Source of the DNA: Bombus terrestris
Taxonomy: Eukaryota > Arthropoda > Insecta > Hymenoptera > Apidae
Assembly (NCBI RefSeq): GCF_910591885.1
Contig: NC_063279.1
Location: 10,416,001-10,480,000, forward strand
DNA length: 64,000 nt
Reading direction: 5' to 3'
The notes under the pieces: model-generated
What the model was told of the DNA's origin: nothing
The model's database searches: none
What the model saw: the letters and a program-made list of their open reading frames with translations, nothing else
Program-made: the position numbers and the translations under genes
Part shown: piece by piece, positions 25,575-39,288 of the stretch
How the letters are laid out: the number at the start of each line of letters is the position of its first letter
Position numbering within the stretch: the first letter of the stretch is position 1

Positions 25575-27432
25575 GAAGCGATTCTTTATAGATCCAAAGT
25601 ATCAAGCAGTAGTAAATTGATTCGGTAAAGTGTAGAGAAACTTAATGACAATATTTTCATATTATTTCATTTATTGTATCGAGGCAAAACAATTTGATTG
25701 CTGGTATTATTGTATAAGCAGTTTGTACGGTAGTTACATATGTGCATACCTATAAGAAAATAACGTAATCGTTCTTTTAAGGAACTGCCAATTTCAGTTA
25801 GGATGCACATTATAAAATATCAATCATCCCTTTCTAAAACTGTCGCTTGTTGGACGATTCGTTGGAAGACAACGAATTAGTCCCCTATTGTTAAAGAACA
25901 TAGATACCTCGAAGATAAATGTAGAGATATAGACAGAGGAGAGATTACGAATATGAGATAGGGTAGAAATATGAGAGAACAAAATTCTATTCCGTACATA
26001 GTACTTACAGTTACAATTACAGTACAGTTCTGACAATTTTGATAATGTCGATCAATATGAATTTTGTACATCACGCGTTATGACGACTAGAACACTCTCT
26101 CCTAGCAACCATTGCTGATAGATATCGTTCTTTTATTTAATATACATTTTACGTTTTAGTCGCAGTAGGAAGTGTCTTCACACTCTTTCTGAAGTGAAAC
26201 TCACGTTGGTTTACTCTGTGATTTTGAAACAAAACAAAAAAACGGGAAGTTATACTACTATAATCGAGATCTAGTAAATCAATGAAGATGTGAAGTGCTT
26301 GTGGTTTTGATTGTGGTATAATAAGAAAAACTGAAATAACGAATTGGTAGAAATATGAGAAATACTATATTGCTAGTTGTATATAGTTGGCCTATATGTG
26401 CGCCAAAATTAATGAAGATATTACTGCTAAGAATGTATGTAACTTGCATACAATTAGCAAATAACCTGCACTCTCCAGTAAAAGAAAATCACTAAGGACG
26501 CTAATTTTAGTAGATGAATTGATTTAAATTCCATTCGACAAATTCAGATGCCCAACCAGAATTTTTCACGGCAAAAATAATATTTTCCGAATATTTTAAA
26601 GGCGAATTGTACATTCAGTGCCTATCGTGTCGATCAACTTTTTTTCTCAAAAGTAACACGGTTTCACCTTACTATCGTAATTTTTAATAGTTCGATTTTA
26701 CCTACATTTAGAAAAAGTACAAAATGAAATGTTGATTGCGGTTCTTAACAGAGGATTGCTGTACACATAATTGAAACTATTTAATTCTTTAAGAAAGTAC
26801 TGTGAGTTTATTTTACTATTTTAGATATTATAGCTAAGTGAAGGTTCTTCTACGAACGAGAAAAGTTATGGTTATAATGTAACTTACAAGGCATGCGTAT
26901 TTCTGAAATTTTGTTTCCGACCTTGTTATAGTTGAACAATGAAAAACCTTCTTACACACAATCCGAAAATAAACTTTTTTGTGATAATGTACAAAGAATT
27001 CAGAGGAATAGAGTTTTATAATCTTATTTGCATTTTCGACAAAATCATTTCATTCCATAAGTATATAATCGTGTCAGTTACGTATTGTGCAAGATGCAGG
27101 TATCATAATTTCAACTAAAATTATGGTCGCTTTATTCTACTCCTTATTTTATAAGACGAAGATGAAACTTACTGTGTACATGTAATAGAAGAATAATATA
27201 TATATGGGGAAGAAATCTAGTAAGTACTAATAGTAGCTAATCGTTAATTTAGACATGTAATTTTATTACACAATAATTTTTGTTTGCATATTCAATAGGG
27301 TGATTTAAATAATACAAAATTAATGATATATGTCGGTTACTTTTACTATTACCTGCATTCTTGTTTAGTCCAAATTCAATGTCAGAATATAATGACTATG
27401 CTACCATATTTCCCACAGCTGACGTGGAAGCA
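25575..27432. other. Intergenic between Or gene 7 and pseudogene 8
   Basis: AT-rich DNA repeated at 32394-34374 and partly at 39289-40430. A minus-strand frame at about 25824-26100 has 94-codon counterparts at 32659 and 39554, but it is broken upstream here and lacks an ATG in all copies, so I do not call it a gene. It should include the promoter of gene 7, which I cannot pinpoint. Confidence 0.5.
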
Positions 27433-28653
27433 TTATTCTGCCGACGTTATCACTGTGAAAGACGACATGCACGTTTTAAAGGTCTTAAAATTTAAAATAA
27501 TCGGAAAGTAGATAATATACAATTACGGTTTACACATACAAGTACAGCATTATAAAAATACATAATATTCCGAAGTTTTCCATATTCATTTCGTGGAATC
27601 TATCTGCTGTTGAGACACATGGCTTCTTCCTCCTTTTTGCGTCACGTAAAACATTTTTTGAATTTTTACTGATATGTTATACCATGGGGAATTGTACCTA
27701 TTTCAATTCGGTTAAACGTTACATTGCAGATTAGTATGATAACTTGCATATGATGGCCACACTAAATACGACACTAAACACGTACTATTGTTTCATTAAG
27801 TCAGCATAATAGTCTAGAAGTATTGTCCAGATAAACTGAGCACAAACTAATAGAACTGAATGGCTCCACAAAATACACCACATTTAAGAGCTCGTACTGG
27901 TGTATAAAAATTGACAACTGTCTGAAACATAAGGATAAACTACTGTCTCTAACGCTTCAAAACGAAAACTCAAATTGTTTGGTCCAACTTTTAAAAATTG
28001 ATTCGATTTCGTATATCACTTTTTACAGTGATAATATTTCCATTCAATTGGGTCACTTCATTGTCTTGTAAGACTATTTTTTCTAGAGGGGATAATTCAT
28101 TATTTCATTACAACTACTGCCACTCTTTCGACGCGAAATCGAACATCTTGTTAAACTACAATATATAAAATACCATGTCCTTTCAACATTTCAACATTTG
28201 CTGCCTGAAATCTACTTTGTATAATAAATAATTGGCGTACGTCCTTTCTATACATATGTATACTCGATAATTTAACGATACTGGGCATATAAGCAGCTAC
28301 ATTCGGTAGACATTCAAACACGGCATCCACATTGTTCGTACAGATTCCTGCATATAATTCTAATAACTAACGATTCGAACTCCGACTGTTTGTCAATCTT
28401 ACCTGATTATTTAATCTGTTACGTGCAATTCACTCTTCAGTTTCTTCTTTTTATTTATAATAACTATATAGAAACTATTCTTCTTCTTACAGATGGCTGG
28501 AGTATGCTTGTGATGTTAATCATCACAACAATTGTGCTAGTATTTCCGGAATTCTTCCTTTTGACGTGGGAGTAGTTCTACTAATTGTAAGTACTTCTTG
28601 AGTACTTTATGGTACTAGATTTCAGACATATCACGATACTGTCTTACGTTTCC
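27433..28653 (-). pseudogene. Odorant receptor pseudogene 8 (E5-E7 deleted)
   Basis: Order on the minus strand: E2 relic about 28490-28653, E3 about 28245-28375, E4 about 28030-28155, then directly E8 about 27790-27923, E9 about 27573-27700 and E10 27433-27483. E5-E7, which encode two or three helices, are missing. E4 reads ...SKEWQ then three stops within a few codons; E8 has a TAG in GAIQFY-stop; E9 has a one-base deletion before the cysteine of the PC-T motif; E2 has a TAG soon after its start. E10 (TFKTCMSSFTVITSAE) is still open. Same plan and shared lesions as pseudogene 10, so it died before the block was duplicated. Confidence 0.9.
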
Positions 28654-29579
28654 CTGAAATTCTTAATATAATACTTTTGCGAGCGATTTTAAATATAATT
28701 GATTGATTTTAATCGCGAAGTAAATATTATCTCGTTGTACCTTTGCCTTACTGTCCATGAGATCAGATTTTTAAAATAGCGTCATGGTAGTTAATGAATC
28801 CACATGCAAGCGTAATTCTGTTTGTAACTATTTAATGTTTGTAAATTATATAAATGTACCTATTCATTTCCAGAACTGACGGACAATATCTAGTAAACAC
28901 AGTTGTACTAAATACTCAGCATTACATGAAGTACGAAATTGCAATCATTAGATATGGCTGCGAATCATTTTGTTTATTGGACAGGTACGTATTATTTTTA
29001 AAGCAGGTTCAAAGTACGGTCCGAACCACATAGTAGGTAAAAAATGACACGTACGCCATTGTCGTGCCATCTGTCGATTTCCTTGAAAGATCAAGAGCTG
29101 TAATTGTTCTGAAATATTGATTACACATTGCACTGCATACGCGTTCGCTGATAAACAGGTAACTGCTCAGTGAAGTAGTTCGAATTTCTACCAGGGCCAT
29201 TATGTTTTTGTTTGCAGTGTTTTCCGATATAACTGTGCAGTGATGTTGTTTATGTGATGCAGAATATAAAAAAATAATTATTACTCGCTTGATTTAATTG
29301 AGTACTTGTATCATATCGGTTTACCTGGATGACGTTAGTAAACGTGTATACATACACACATTGTGCTTTTGGCGATAGTTAAAAAGATCCAGTACAGTAA
29401 TTTTTGGGAAGGTACACAGTATTACTTGCGAATTACAGTATATCAACTAATCATCGTGATTTATTAACACTATTTGCTCGTTCGATATAATGACATACAA
29501 TTATATCGATTATTATATCATCTTCATGCTTACTCAGTCCAAGTATAAAATGCAACGGATATAGAGGTAACAGTGGACT
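28654..29579. other. Intergenic between pseudogene 8 and Or gene 9
   Basis: Includes an exon-1-like relic near 28750-28830 (ends at a ttactg donor-like site) and the 3' flank of gene 9, shared with 22490-22786 and 36240-36510. No gene. Confidence 0.5.
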
Positions 29580-32393
29580 TCATCCTTTTAATGACATTAT
29601 CATCGTAATATACGACATGCAGGTTTTGAAGGTCTTACAATGAAAACGATTATAAATAATGGTTGATATAGTACAACAATTACATTCCACTTATGCTGTG
29701 TTACATACAGTTCCAAAGTTCTCAATGTTCATTTGGTACAATCCACACGCAGTTAGTGTACATGGGCTTCTAGTTCTTATTTGCATCATGTAAAGCATTT
29801 TTTGAGTTTTTACTGGTACTCCATACCATGTAGAATTGTATCTGTTTCGATATCAGTAAAACATTACATTCTGTGATTAATAAGATTACATTAGAATCTT
29901 GATTATTCGATCTAACCATGGTATGCGCTGTACGGTTAATCGATTTGCTTTGCTTGGACGTAGGAAAACATTATTTACTTTAAATTCTTTTATAAATACC
30001 AATATCTGGAAGGACTAAAAATTTTTTGATAAAAATGTAACATGTAATGTTTTATAAATACCAATATCTGGAAGGACTAAAAATTTTTTGATAAAAATGT
30101 TTTCATCAGTTCCTATTCTTATTCTTCAATCTTTCATATACAGGACCACTCACAAATCTTCATTAATCTGTGATCTGATAATCGAGATTCTGCTGCACTT
30201 ACGCTTTGAAAACACTAAAAACCTACAGTTGCTTCGTTAGCTCGGTGCAATGATCTATAAGTATTTGTCCAGGTAAACTCAGCATAAACAAATGAAATTG
30301 ATTAGCACCGCATAGCACAGCGCTTTTAATTGATTCTCCCGGTCTATCTAAGTTAATGACTGTCTGCAAATATAAAACAATTGATTAGGCTAATGATTTT
30401 CCAAGCTTCGCTAGATTTTCACTAAGAATACATAAGAATATCTTTACTTGAACAGCTGTCGTGGTTATACCAATCATATTTAGTCCAATTTGAATCATAT
30501 AGCTAATTCGATTGTTTTCATCTAATATATCGTAAAAGCTGAAAATGCAATGTGTAAAAATTATTAATGTCGTTCAATAACAATTTGATAATTTATTGTA
30601 TTTTATCGTTATTTGTTAAATACCAACTCTATGGCTTTATTGTGCATGATCACGCAATTTCTGATCTGTTTGTATGTGTAACGTTCCGACATAACTTCAT
30701 TAGTGAATGAATTTAAGTGCCTTGTACTCTTCTGGATTTGGTGCCTGGATATATATCGAGAATTAAAAGAAATTATCATAATGTCTATTGGTACATACAG
30801 TGGCTAACAGATGTATATATGTTGTTTCATGTACACATTTATTCTATACGTTGCATAATGCGTTTTGAAATTTTATTGACAGTAATGCGACAGTAAAGTT
30901 TCAAACCAATCTAAAATTTTATACAAATATATATAAACGTATATAAACGAATATAAAAACTATAAAACATTTAGTACAAAAGGAAGTAAATGATTAGTAT
31001 TTGGCTGCTCAAGTATTTTCGTGACCCACCCTAATAAACATCTGAAACACTTGCACATCTGTAACTTTATAATTATATTGCAACGAATTAAAATGAATGT
31101 GCAAATATTTTCAAGCGGCAATATATATACATATTTTTATGTAATATAGTTGTATTGAGTAAATCATATTTACCCACATACTATAAATAGTCCACTATTG
31201 TGGTGAACTAAAAGCATCAATAAGGAATCTACGGTAACTATGCTTATCGAAACTACAACTGAAGCCCAAGATAGCTGTAAGTACACGTAGAAAAAATAGT
31301 TATCGCTGTCAAAAAGCACGTAATTAACATTAACAAGTTGTTGTCGTGGTCGAGTTTCGTTTAGTGGAAGAACGATATCCAACATAGGAGAAATCAGTGG
31401 AATGAGTAAAAAGAGTACCATACATATTAATAAAGTATCTGAAAAGATTAGAATTGATTACTTATGTGCGAAATATTAAGCAGTACGAAACCATTTTTAC
31501 GTGTACTAGAAGTATGCCGATTAAAAATTTAAGGCACGATAACACACTTCGATACAATTTCGCCATTTTGCTGCCTCGTATGGTGACTTCTTCCAGAATG
31601 TACAAATCTTGACTTAATTTCAGCTGCTGCCATTCTTTCGTTATGGAATCGAACAATTTTTTAAACTGTAACGTAACACGTGTTGTCATAACTTTATAAC
31701 ATGCTTTCGTCCGAAAAGATTGTTCAATAGTAATAAATTTGCGTACATTTTCTCTGTTGAGATGAACATTCAATACTTTAACAAAACTGGTCAAAAGAGC
31801 ACCTAAATGCGGCAAACACTCGAGCACCATGTCCAGATTCTTGGTGCATAATGATCCGTACAATACGATTGACTAATGAATTATAAGTTCCAGTTGTTTA
31901 ATGACATTATCTGACTATTTAGTTTATTACGCAGAATTCAATCAATTACCATATTTTAACTATTGTACTATTTCTATAATATGTACGTACGGTATGTTTA
32001 CCTTACCATTGGAATAAGTACACTTGTCATACTAGTCACCATTATAGCTACAATGATCAATCCATATTTTTGGTGTGGATCTAGGCCCAAAAATCTTAAA
32101 TACATCTTGATCATGTTATAATAAGGAATGTCATATATATTGGGATACTGTTCTCCGGTTTTCTGAAATACTACATATTTCGAAAATTGAATAAAATTAT
32201 CGATATAAATTATATACTGAAATATAATTCAGATACCGTTAATATTACTAGTAAGCGAAACGTTACTTATTTTGATCTGGGTATAATATAAGTATATTGG
32301 GTCCCTTCCTCTTACCGTCCATGTTTCCAAATTCCTGAAACAACTTTTAAAGAAACGCAACGCACGGAACCACAAACTCAGTAAAACTGTCAT
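29580..32393 (-). CDS. Odorant receptor gene 9 (group B), complete
   Basis: Insect Or subunit, complete. Exons: E1 32316-32393 (MTVLLSLWF... to NLETWT), E2 32007-32162, E3 31747-31872, E4 31548-31665 (donor gtgtgt), E5 31174-31438, E6 30628-30744 (donor gttggt), E7 30448-30538, E8 30227-30363, E9 29709-29841, E10 29580-29633; 1275 nt, 424 aa plus stop, every junction in phase. E2 has DIPYYNMIKMYLRFLGLDP; E5 the NET sequon and VHHNSGLFIVCG; E8 SLPGQILIDHC; E9 TLTACGLYQMNIENFGT; E10 TFKTCMSYITMMSLKG-like end. An intron carries a 62-bp tandem duplication (29988-30109). Two weak donors could lower splicing efficiency, but both are GT. Confidence 0.95.
29988..30109 (+). repeat. 62-bp tandem duplication in the E8-E9 intron of Or gene 9
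   Basis: The stretch ttttataaataccaatatct ... gataaaaatgt occurs twice in direct orientation with a 62-bp offset. The same intron in genes 7 and 11 has one copy. Confidence 0.85.
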
Positions 32394-34374
32394 GCCGTGT
32401 TGAATGCTTGAAGCGATTCTTTATAGATCCAAAGTATTAAGTGGTAATAAATTGATTCAGTAAAGTGTAGAGAAACTTAATGACAGTATTTTCATATTAT
32501 TTCATTTATTGTATCGAGACAAAACTGCTTGATTGCTGGTGTTATTGTGTTAGCAGTTTATACGGTAGTTACATATGTACATACCTATAAGAAAATGACG
32601 TAATCGTTCTTTTAAGGGACTGCCAATTTCAGTTAGGATGCATATTATAAAATATCAATCATCTCTTTCTAAAGCTATCGCTTGTTGGACGCATCGTTGG
32701 AAGACAAAGAATAAATCCCCTATTGTTGAAGAACATAGATACCTCGAAGATCAATGTTGAGATATAGACAGAGGAGATATTACGAATATGAGATAGGGTG
32801 TAAATATGAGAAAACCAAATTGTATTCTGTACATAGTACTTACAGTTACAGTCACAGTACAGTTCTGACAGTGTTAATAATGTCGATCGATATGAATTTT
32901 GTACATCACGCGTTATGACGGCTACAACACTTTCTCCCAGCAACCATTGCTGATAGTTATGGTTCTTTTATTTAATTCACATTTTACGTTCCAGCCGCAG
33001 TAGGAAGTGTCTTCACACTCTTTCTGAAGTGAAACTCACGTTGGTTTACTCTGTGATTTTGAAACAAAACAAAAAATCGGGAAGTTATACTACTATAATC
33101 GAGATCTAGTAAATCAATGAAGATGTGAAGTGCTTATGGTTTTAATTGTAGTATAATAAGAAAAACTGAAATAACGAATTGATTGAGAAATACTATATTG
33201 CTAGTTGTAGAAATAACGATTGAGAAATACTATATTGCTAGTTGTATATAGTCGGCCTATATGTGCGCCAAAATTAATGAAGATATTACTGCTAAGAATG
33301 TATGTAACTTACATACAATTAGCAAATAACCTGCACTCTCCTGTAAAAGAAAATCACTAAGGACGCAAATTTTAGTAGATGAATTGATTTAAATTCCATT
33401 CGACAAATTCAGATGTCCAACCAGAATTTTTCACGGCAAAAATAATATTTTCCGAATATTTTAAATGCGAATTGTACATTCAGTGCCTATCGTGTCGATC
33501 AACTTTTTTTTCTCAAAAGTAACACGGTTTCATCTTACTATCGTAATTTTTAATAGTCCGATTTTACTTACATTTGGAAAAAGTACAAAATGAAATGTTG
33601 GTTGCGGTTCTTAACAGAGGATTGTTGTACACATAATTGAAACTATTTAATTCTTTAAGAAAGTATTGTGAGTTTATTTTACTATTTTAGATATTATAGC
33701 CAATTAAAGGTTCTTCTACAAACAAGAAATGGCAAGGTTATAATGTTACTTACAAGACATGCGTATTTTTGAAATTTTGTTTCGTATTTTGCTATTGCTG
33801 AACAATGAAAAACCTTCTTACACACAATACAAAATATAAACTTTTTTGTGATAATGTACAAAGAATTCAGAGGAATAGAGTACTATTAATCATTTCTGCA
33901 AAGTTCACAGACACAAGGTTCGAATAAAAGTAAAAACAATATATGACAAATGATGGTTTATAATCTTATTTGCATTTTCGACAAAATCATTTCATTTGAG
34001 AAGTACATAATCGTGTCAGTAACTTATTGTGCAAGATGCAGGTATCATAATTTCAACTCAAATTATGGTCGCTTTATTCTACTCCTTATTTTATAAGACG
34101 AAGATGAAACTTACTGTGTGGATGTAATAGAAGAATAATATATATATGGGGAAGAAATCTAGTAAGTACTAATAGTAGTTAATCGTTAATTTAGACATGT
34201 AATTTTATTACACAATAATTCTTGTTTGCATATTCAATAGGGTGATTTAAATAATACAAAATTAATGATATATGTCAGTTACTTTTACTATTATCTGCAT
34301 TCTTGCTTAGTCCAAATTCAATGTCAGAACATAATGACTATGCTACCATATTTCCCACAGCTGACGTGGAAGCA
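32394..34374. other. Intergenic between Or gene 9 and pseudogene 10
   Basis: Second copy of the 25575-27432 DNA. It carries a unit-specific 37-bp tandem duplication (33181-33246) and an extra ~75-bp stretch near 33880-33955 not seen in the first copy. No gene. Confidence 0.55.
33181..33246 (+). repeat. 37-bp tandem duplication
   Basis: gattgagaaatactatattg followed by ctagttgta is present at 33181 and again at 33218; the homologous site near 26350 has one copy. Confidence 0.8.
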
Positions 34375-35592
34375 TTATTCTGCCGACGTTATCATTGTGA
34401 AAGACGACATGCACGTTTTGAAGGTCTTAAAATTTAAAATAATCGGAAAGTAGATAATATACAATTACGGTATACACATACAAGTACAGCATTATAGAAA
34501 TACATAATATTCCAAAGTTTTCCATATTCATTTCGTAGAATCCATCTGCTGTTGAGACACATGGCTTGTTCTCCCTTATTTGCGTCACGTAAAACATTTT
34601 TTGAATTTTTACCGATATGTTATACCATGTGGAATTGTACCTATGTTAATTCGGTTAAACGTTACATTGCAGATTGGTATGATAACTTGCATATAATGGC
34701 CACACTAAATACGACACTAAACACGTACTATTGTTTCATTAAGTCAGCATAATAGTCTAGAAGTATTGTCCAGATAAACTGAGCACAAACTAATAGAACT
34801 GAATGGCTCCACAAAATACACCACATTTAAGAGCTCGTACTGGTATATAAAAATTGACGACTGTCTGAAACATAAGGATAAACTACTGTCTCTAACGCCT
34901 CAAAACAAAAATTCAAATTGTTTGGTCCAATCTTTAAAAATTGATTCAATTTCGTAAATGACTTTTTACAGTGATGATATTTCCATTCAATTGGGTCATT
35001 TCATTGTCTTGTAGGACTATTTTTTCTAGAAGGGATAATTCATTATTTCATTACAACTACTGCCACTCTTTCGACGCGAAATCGAACATCTTGTTAAACT
35101 ACAATATATAAAATACCATGTCCTTTCAACATTTCAACATTTGCTGTCTGAAATCTACTTTTTATAATAAATAATTGGCGTTCGTCCTTTCTACACATAT
35201 GTATATTCGATAATTTATCGATACTGGTCATATAAGCAGCTACATTCGGTAGACATACAAACACGGCATCCACATTGTTCGTACAGATTCCTGCATATAA
35301 TTCTAATAATGAATAATTCGAACTCCGACTGTTTGTCAATCTTACCTGATTATTTAATCTGTTACGTGCAATTCACTCTTCAGTTTCTTCTTTTTATCTA
35401 TAATAACATTTTAAAAACTATTCTTCTTCTTATGGTAGGAGCGTGCTTGTGATGTTAATCATCACAACAATTGTGCTAGTATTTCCGGACTTCTTGCTTT
35501 TGACGTGGGAGTAGTTCTACTAATTGTAAGTACTTCGTGAGTACTTTATGGTACTAGATTTCAGACATATCACAATACTGTCTTACGTTTCC
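34375..35592 (-). pseudogene. Odorant receptor pseudogene 10 (E5-E7 deleted)
   Basis: Copy of pseudogene 8 in the next block: E2 relic about 35440-35592, E3 about 35190-35310, E4 about 34975-35095, E8 about 34735-34864, E9 about 34513-34641, E10 34375-34425. It shares the loss of E5-E7, the three stops in E4 and the TAG in E8. E9 here is still open (...PCVSTADGFYEMNMENFG), unlike pseudogene 8, but its donor is ttatgt instead of gtatgt, and the E3 donor gtacgc has become gaacgc. These give a clear order of lesions: shared ones before the block duplication, private ones after. Confidence 0.9.
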
Positions 35593-36510
35593 CTGAAATA
35601 CTTAATATAATACTTTTACGAGCCATTTTAAATATAATTGATTGATTTTAATCGCGATGTAAATAATATCTCGTTGTACCTTTGCTTTACTGTCCATGAG
35701 ATCGGATTTTTAGATAGATTTCAGATTTTAGATATGCAAGCGAAACTCTGTTTGTAACTATTTAATGTTCGTAAAGTATATAAATGTACCTATTCATTTC
35801 CAGAACTGGCGAACAATATCTAGTAAACACAGTTGTACTAAATACTCGGCGTTACATGAAGTACGAAATTGCAATCATTAAATATGGCTGCGAATCATTT
35901 TGTTTACTGGACAGGTACGTATTATTTTTAAAGCAGGTTCAAAGTACCGTCAAAACCGCATAGTAGATAAAAAATGACACGTACGCCATTGTCGTGCCAT
36001 CGGTCGATTTCCTTGAAAGATCAAGAGTTGTAATTGTTCTGAAATATTGATTACACATTGCACTGCATACGCGTTCGCTGATAAACATGAAACTGCTCAG
36101 TGAAGTAGTTCAAATTTCTACCAGAGCCATTATTTTTTTGTTTGCAGTGTTTTCCTATATAACTGTGCAGCGTTGTTGTATATGTGATGCAAAAAATAAA
36201 AAAATAATTATTACTCGCTTGATTTAATTGCGTACTTGTATCATATCCGTTTACCTTGATAACGTTAGTAAACGTGTATACATACACACATTGTATTTTC
36301 TGGCAATATTTAAAAAGGTTCAGTACAGTAATTTTTGGGAAGGTACACAGTATTACTTGCGAATTAAAGTATATCAGCTAATCATCGTGATTTATTAACA
36401 CTATTTGTTCGTTCGATTTAATGACAAACTATTATATCGGTTATTATACCATCTTCATGCATACTCAGTCCAAGTATAAAATGCAACGGATATAGAGGTA
36501 ACAGTGGACT
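35593..36510. other. Intergenic between pseudogene 10 and Or gene 11
   Basis: Copy of 28654-29579; shorter around the exon-1-like relic (about 35700-35740). No gene. Confidence 0.5.
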
Positions 36511-39288
36511 TCATCCTTTTAATGACATTATCATCGTAATATACGACATGCAGGTTTTGAAGGTCTTACAATGAAAACGATTGTAAGTAATGGTTGATAT
36601 AGTACAACAATTACAATCGACTTATGCTGTGTTACATACAGTTCCAAAGTTCTCAATGTTCATTTCGTATAATCCACACGCAGTTAATGTACATGGCCTC
36701 CTAGTTCTTATTTGCATCATATAAAGCATTCTTTGAACTTTTACTGGTACTCCATACCATGTAGAATTGTATCTGTTTCGATATCAGTAAAACATTACAT
36801 TCTATGATTAATAAGAAGCAGCAGAATCTTGATTATTCGATCTAACAATGATATGCGCTATTCGGTTAATCGAATAGCTTTGTTTGGACATTGGAAAGCA
36901 TCATTAACTTTGAATTATTTTATAAATACTAATATCAAAAGCGAACAAAAATATTTGGATAAAATAGTGAAAATTTTCGTCAGTTCCTATTCTTATTCTT
37001 CAATCTTTCATGTACAGGACCACTCACAAATCTTCATTAATCTGTGATCTGATAATCGAGATTCTGCTGCACTTATGCTTTGAAAACACTAAACACCTAC
37101 AGTTGTTTCGTTAGCTCGGTGCAGTGATCTATAAGTATTTGTCCAGGTAAACTCAGCATAAATAAATGAAACTGATTTGCACCGCATAGCACAGCGCTTC
37201 TAATTGATTCTCCCGGTCTATCTAAGTTAATGACTGTCTGCAAATATAAAACAATTTATTAGGTTAATGATTTTTCAAGCTTCGCTAGATTTTCACGAAG
37301 AATACATAAGAATATCTTTACTTGAACAGCTGTCGTGGTTATACCAATCATATTTAGTCCAATTTGAATCATATAGCTAATTCGATTGTTTTCATCTAAT
37401 ATATCGTAAAAGCTAAAAATGCAATGTATAAAAATGATTAATCTCGTTCAATAACAATTTGATAATTTATTGTATTTTATCGTTATTTGTTAAATACCAA
37501 CTCTATGGCTTTATTGTGCATAATCACGCAATTTCTGATCTGTTTGTATGTGTAACGTTCCGAAATTACTTCATTAGCAAATGAATTTAAGTGCCTTGTA
37601 CTCTTCTGGATTTGGTGCCTGGATATATATCGAGAATTAAAAGAAATTATCATAATGTCTATTGGTACATACAGTGGCTGGCAAATGTATATATGTTGTT
37701 TCATGTATACATTTATTCTATATGTTGCATAAAGCATTTTGAAATTTTATTGACAGTAATGCGACACATCTGTCATTATTGTATTTGTAAAGTTTCAGAC
37801 CAATCTAAAATTTTATACAAATATATATAAACGTATATATACGAATATAAAAGCTATAAAACATTTAGTACAAAAAGAAGTAAAATATTAGTATTTGGCT
37901 GTTCAAGTACTTTCGTGACCCATTCTAATAAACATCTGAAAAACTTGAACATCTGCAATTTTATAGTTATATTGCAATGAGGTAAAATATGTGCAAATAT
38001 TATTAAGCGGCAATATATATACATAATTATATGTAATATAATTGTATTGAGTAAATCATATTTACCCACATACTATAAATAGTCCACTATTATGGTGTAC
38101 TATAAGCATCAATAAAGAATCTACGGTAACTATGATTATCGAAACTACTATTGACGTCCAAGATAACTGTAAGTACACGTAGAAAAAATAGTTATCGCTG
38201 TCAAAAAGCACGTAATTAACATTAAGTATTTGTTGTCGTGGTCGAGTTTCGTTTAGTGGAAGAACGATATCCAACATAGGAGGAAGCAGTGGAACGAGTA
38301 AAAAAAGTACCATACATATTAATAGAGTATCTAAAAATATTAGAATTGATCATTTATGTGTGAAATATTAAGTAGTACGAAACCATTTTTGCGTGTACTA
38401 AAAGTACACCGATTGAAAATTTAAGACACGATAACTTACTTCGATACAATTTCGCCATTTTGCTGCCTCGTATGGTGACTTCTTCCAGAATGTACAAATC
38501 TTGACTTAATTTCAGCTGCTGCCACTCTTTCGTTATGGAATCGAACAATTTTTTAAACTGTAACATAACACGTGTTGTCATAACTTTATAACATGCTTTC
38601 GTCCGAAAAGATTGTTCAATAGTAATAAATTTGCGTACATTTTCTCTGTTGAGATGAACATTCAATATTTTAACAACACTGGTCAAAAGTGCACCTAAAT
38701 GCGGCAAACACTCGAGCACCATGTCCAGATTCTTGGTGCATAACGATCCGTACAATACGATTGACTATTGAATTATAAGTTCCAGTTGTTTAATGATATT
38801 ATCTGACTATTTAATTTATTCCGCAGAATTCAATCACTTTACATATTTTAACTATAGTACTATTTCTATGACTTGCATTCCCCATATGTTTACCTTACCA
38901 TTGGAATAAGTCCGCTTGTCATACTAATCACCATTATAATTACAATGATCAATCCATATTTTTGGTGTGGATCTAGGCCCAAAAATCTTAAATACTTCTT
39001 GATCGTGTTATAATAAGGAATGTCATATATATTAGGATACTGTTCTCCGGTTTTCTGAAATACTACATATTTCGAAAATTGAATAAAATTATCGATATAA
39101 AATATATACTGAAATATAATTCAGATACCGTTAATATTATTAGTAAACGAAACATTAGTTATTTTGATCTCGGTATAATATAAGTATATTGGGTCCCTTC
39201 CTCTTACCGTCCATATTTCCAAATTCCCGAAACAACGACTTTTAAAGAAACGCAACGCACGGAACCACAAACTCGATAAAACTGACAT
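36511..39288 (-). CDS. Odorant receptor gene 11 (group B), complete
   Basis: Insect Or subunit, complete and the reference model for this array. Exons: E1 39208-39288 (MSVLSSLWFRALRFF... NLEIWT), E2 38899-39054, E3 38639-38764, E4 38440-38557, E5 38066-38330, E6 37502-37618, E7 37322-37412, E8 37101-37237, E9 36640-36772, E10 36511-36564; 1278 nt, 425 aa plus stop, within the usual 370-430 aa of insect Ors. Seen: LGLDPHQ in E2, ITKEWQQLKL in E4, NET sequon in E5, SLPGQILIDHC in E8, TLTACGLYEMNIENFGT in E9, TFKTCMSYITMIMSLKG in E10. An upstream ATG at 39304 overlaps the start in another frame and stops within E1; the same ATG is the one gene 7 appears to use. Confidence 0.96.

Noticed and set aside
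27433..28653. Possibility that this is a short functional receptor isoform
   Set aside because: Loss of E5-E7 plus several stops and a frameshift shared with its duplicate make coding function untenable.
32659..32943. 94-codon minus-strand frame repeated at 39554-39838 and partly at 25824-26036, upstream of the group B Or genes
   Set aside because: It opens at TTG rather than ATG, the first copy has a stop in the same place, and similarity is no higher than in the surrounding duplicated DNA. It is open by chance after recent duplication.
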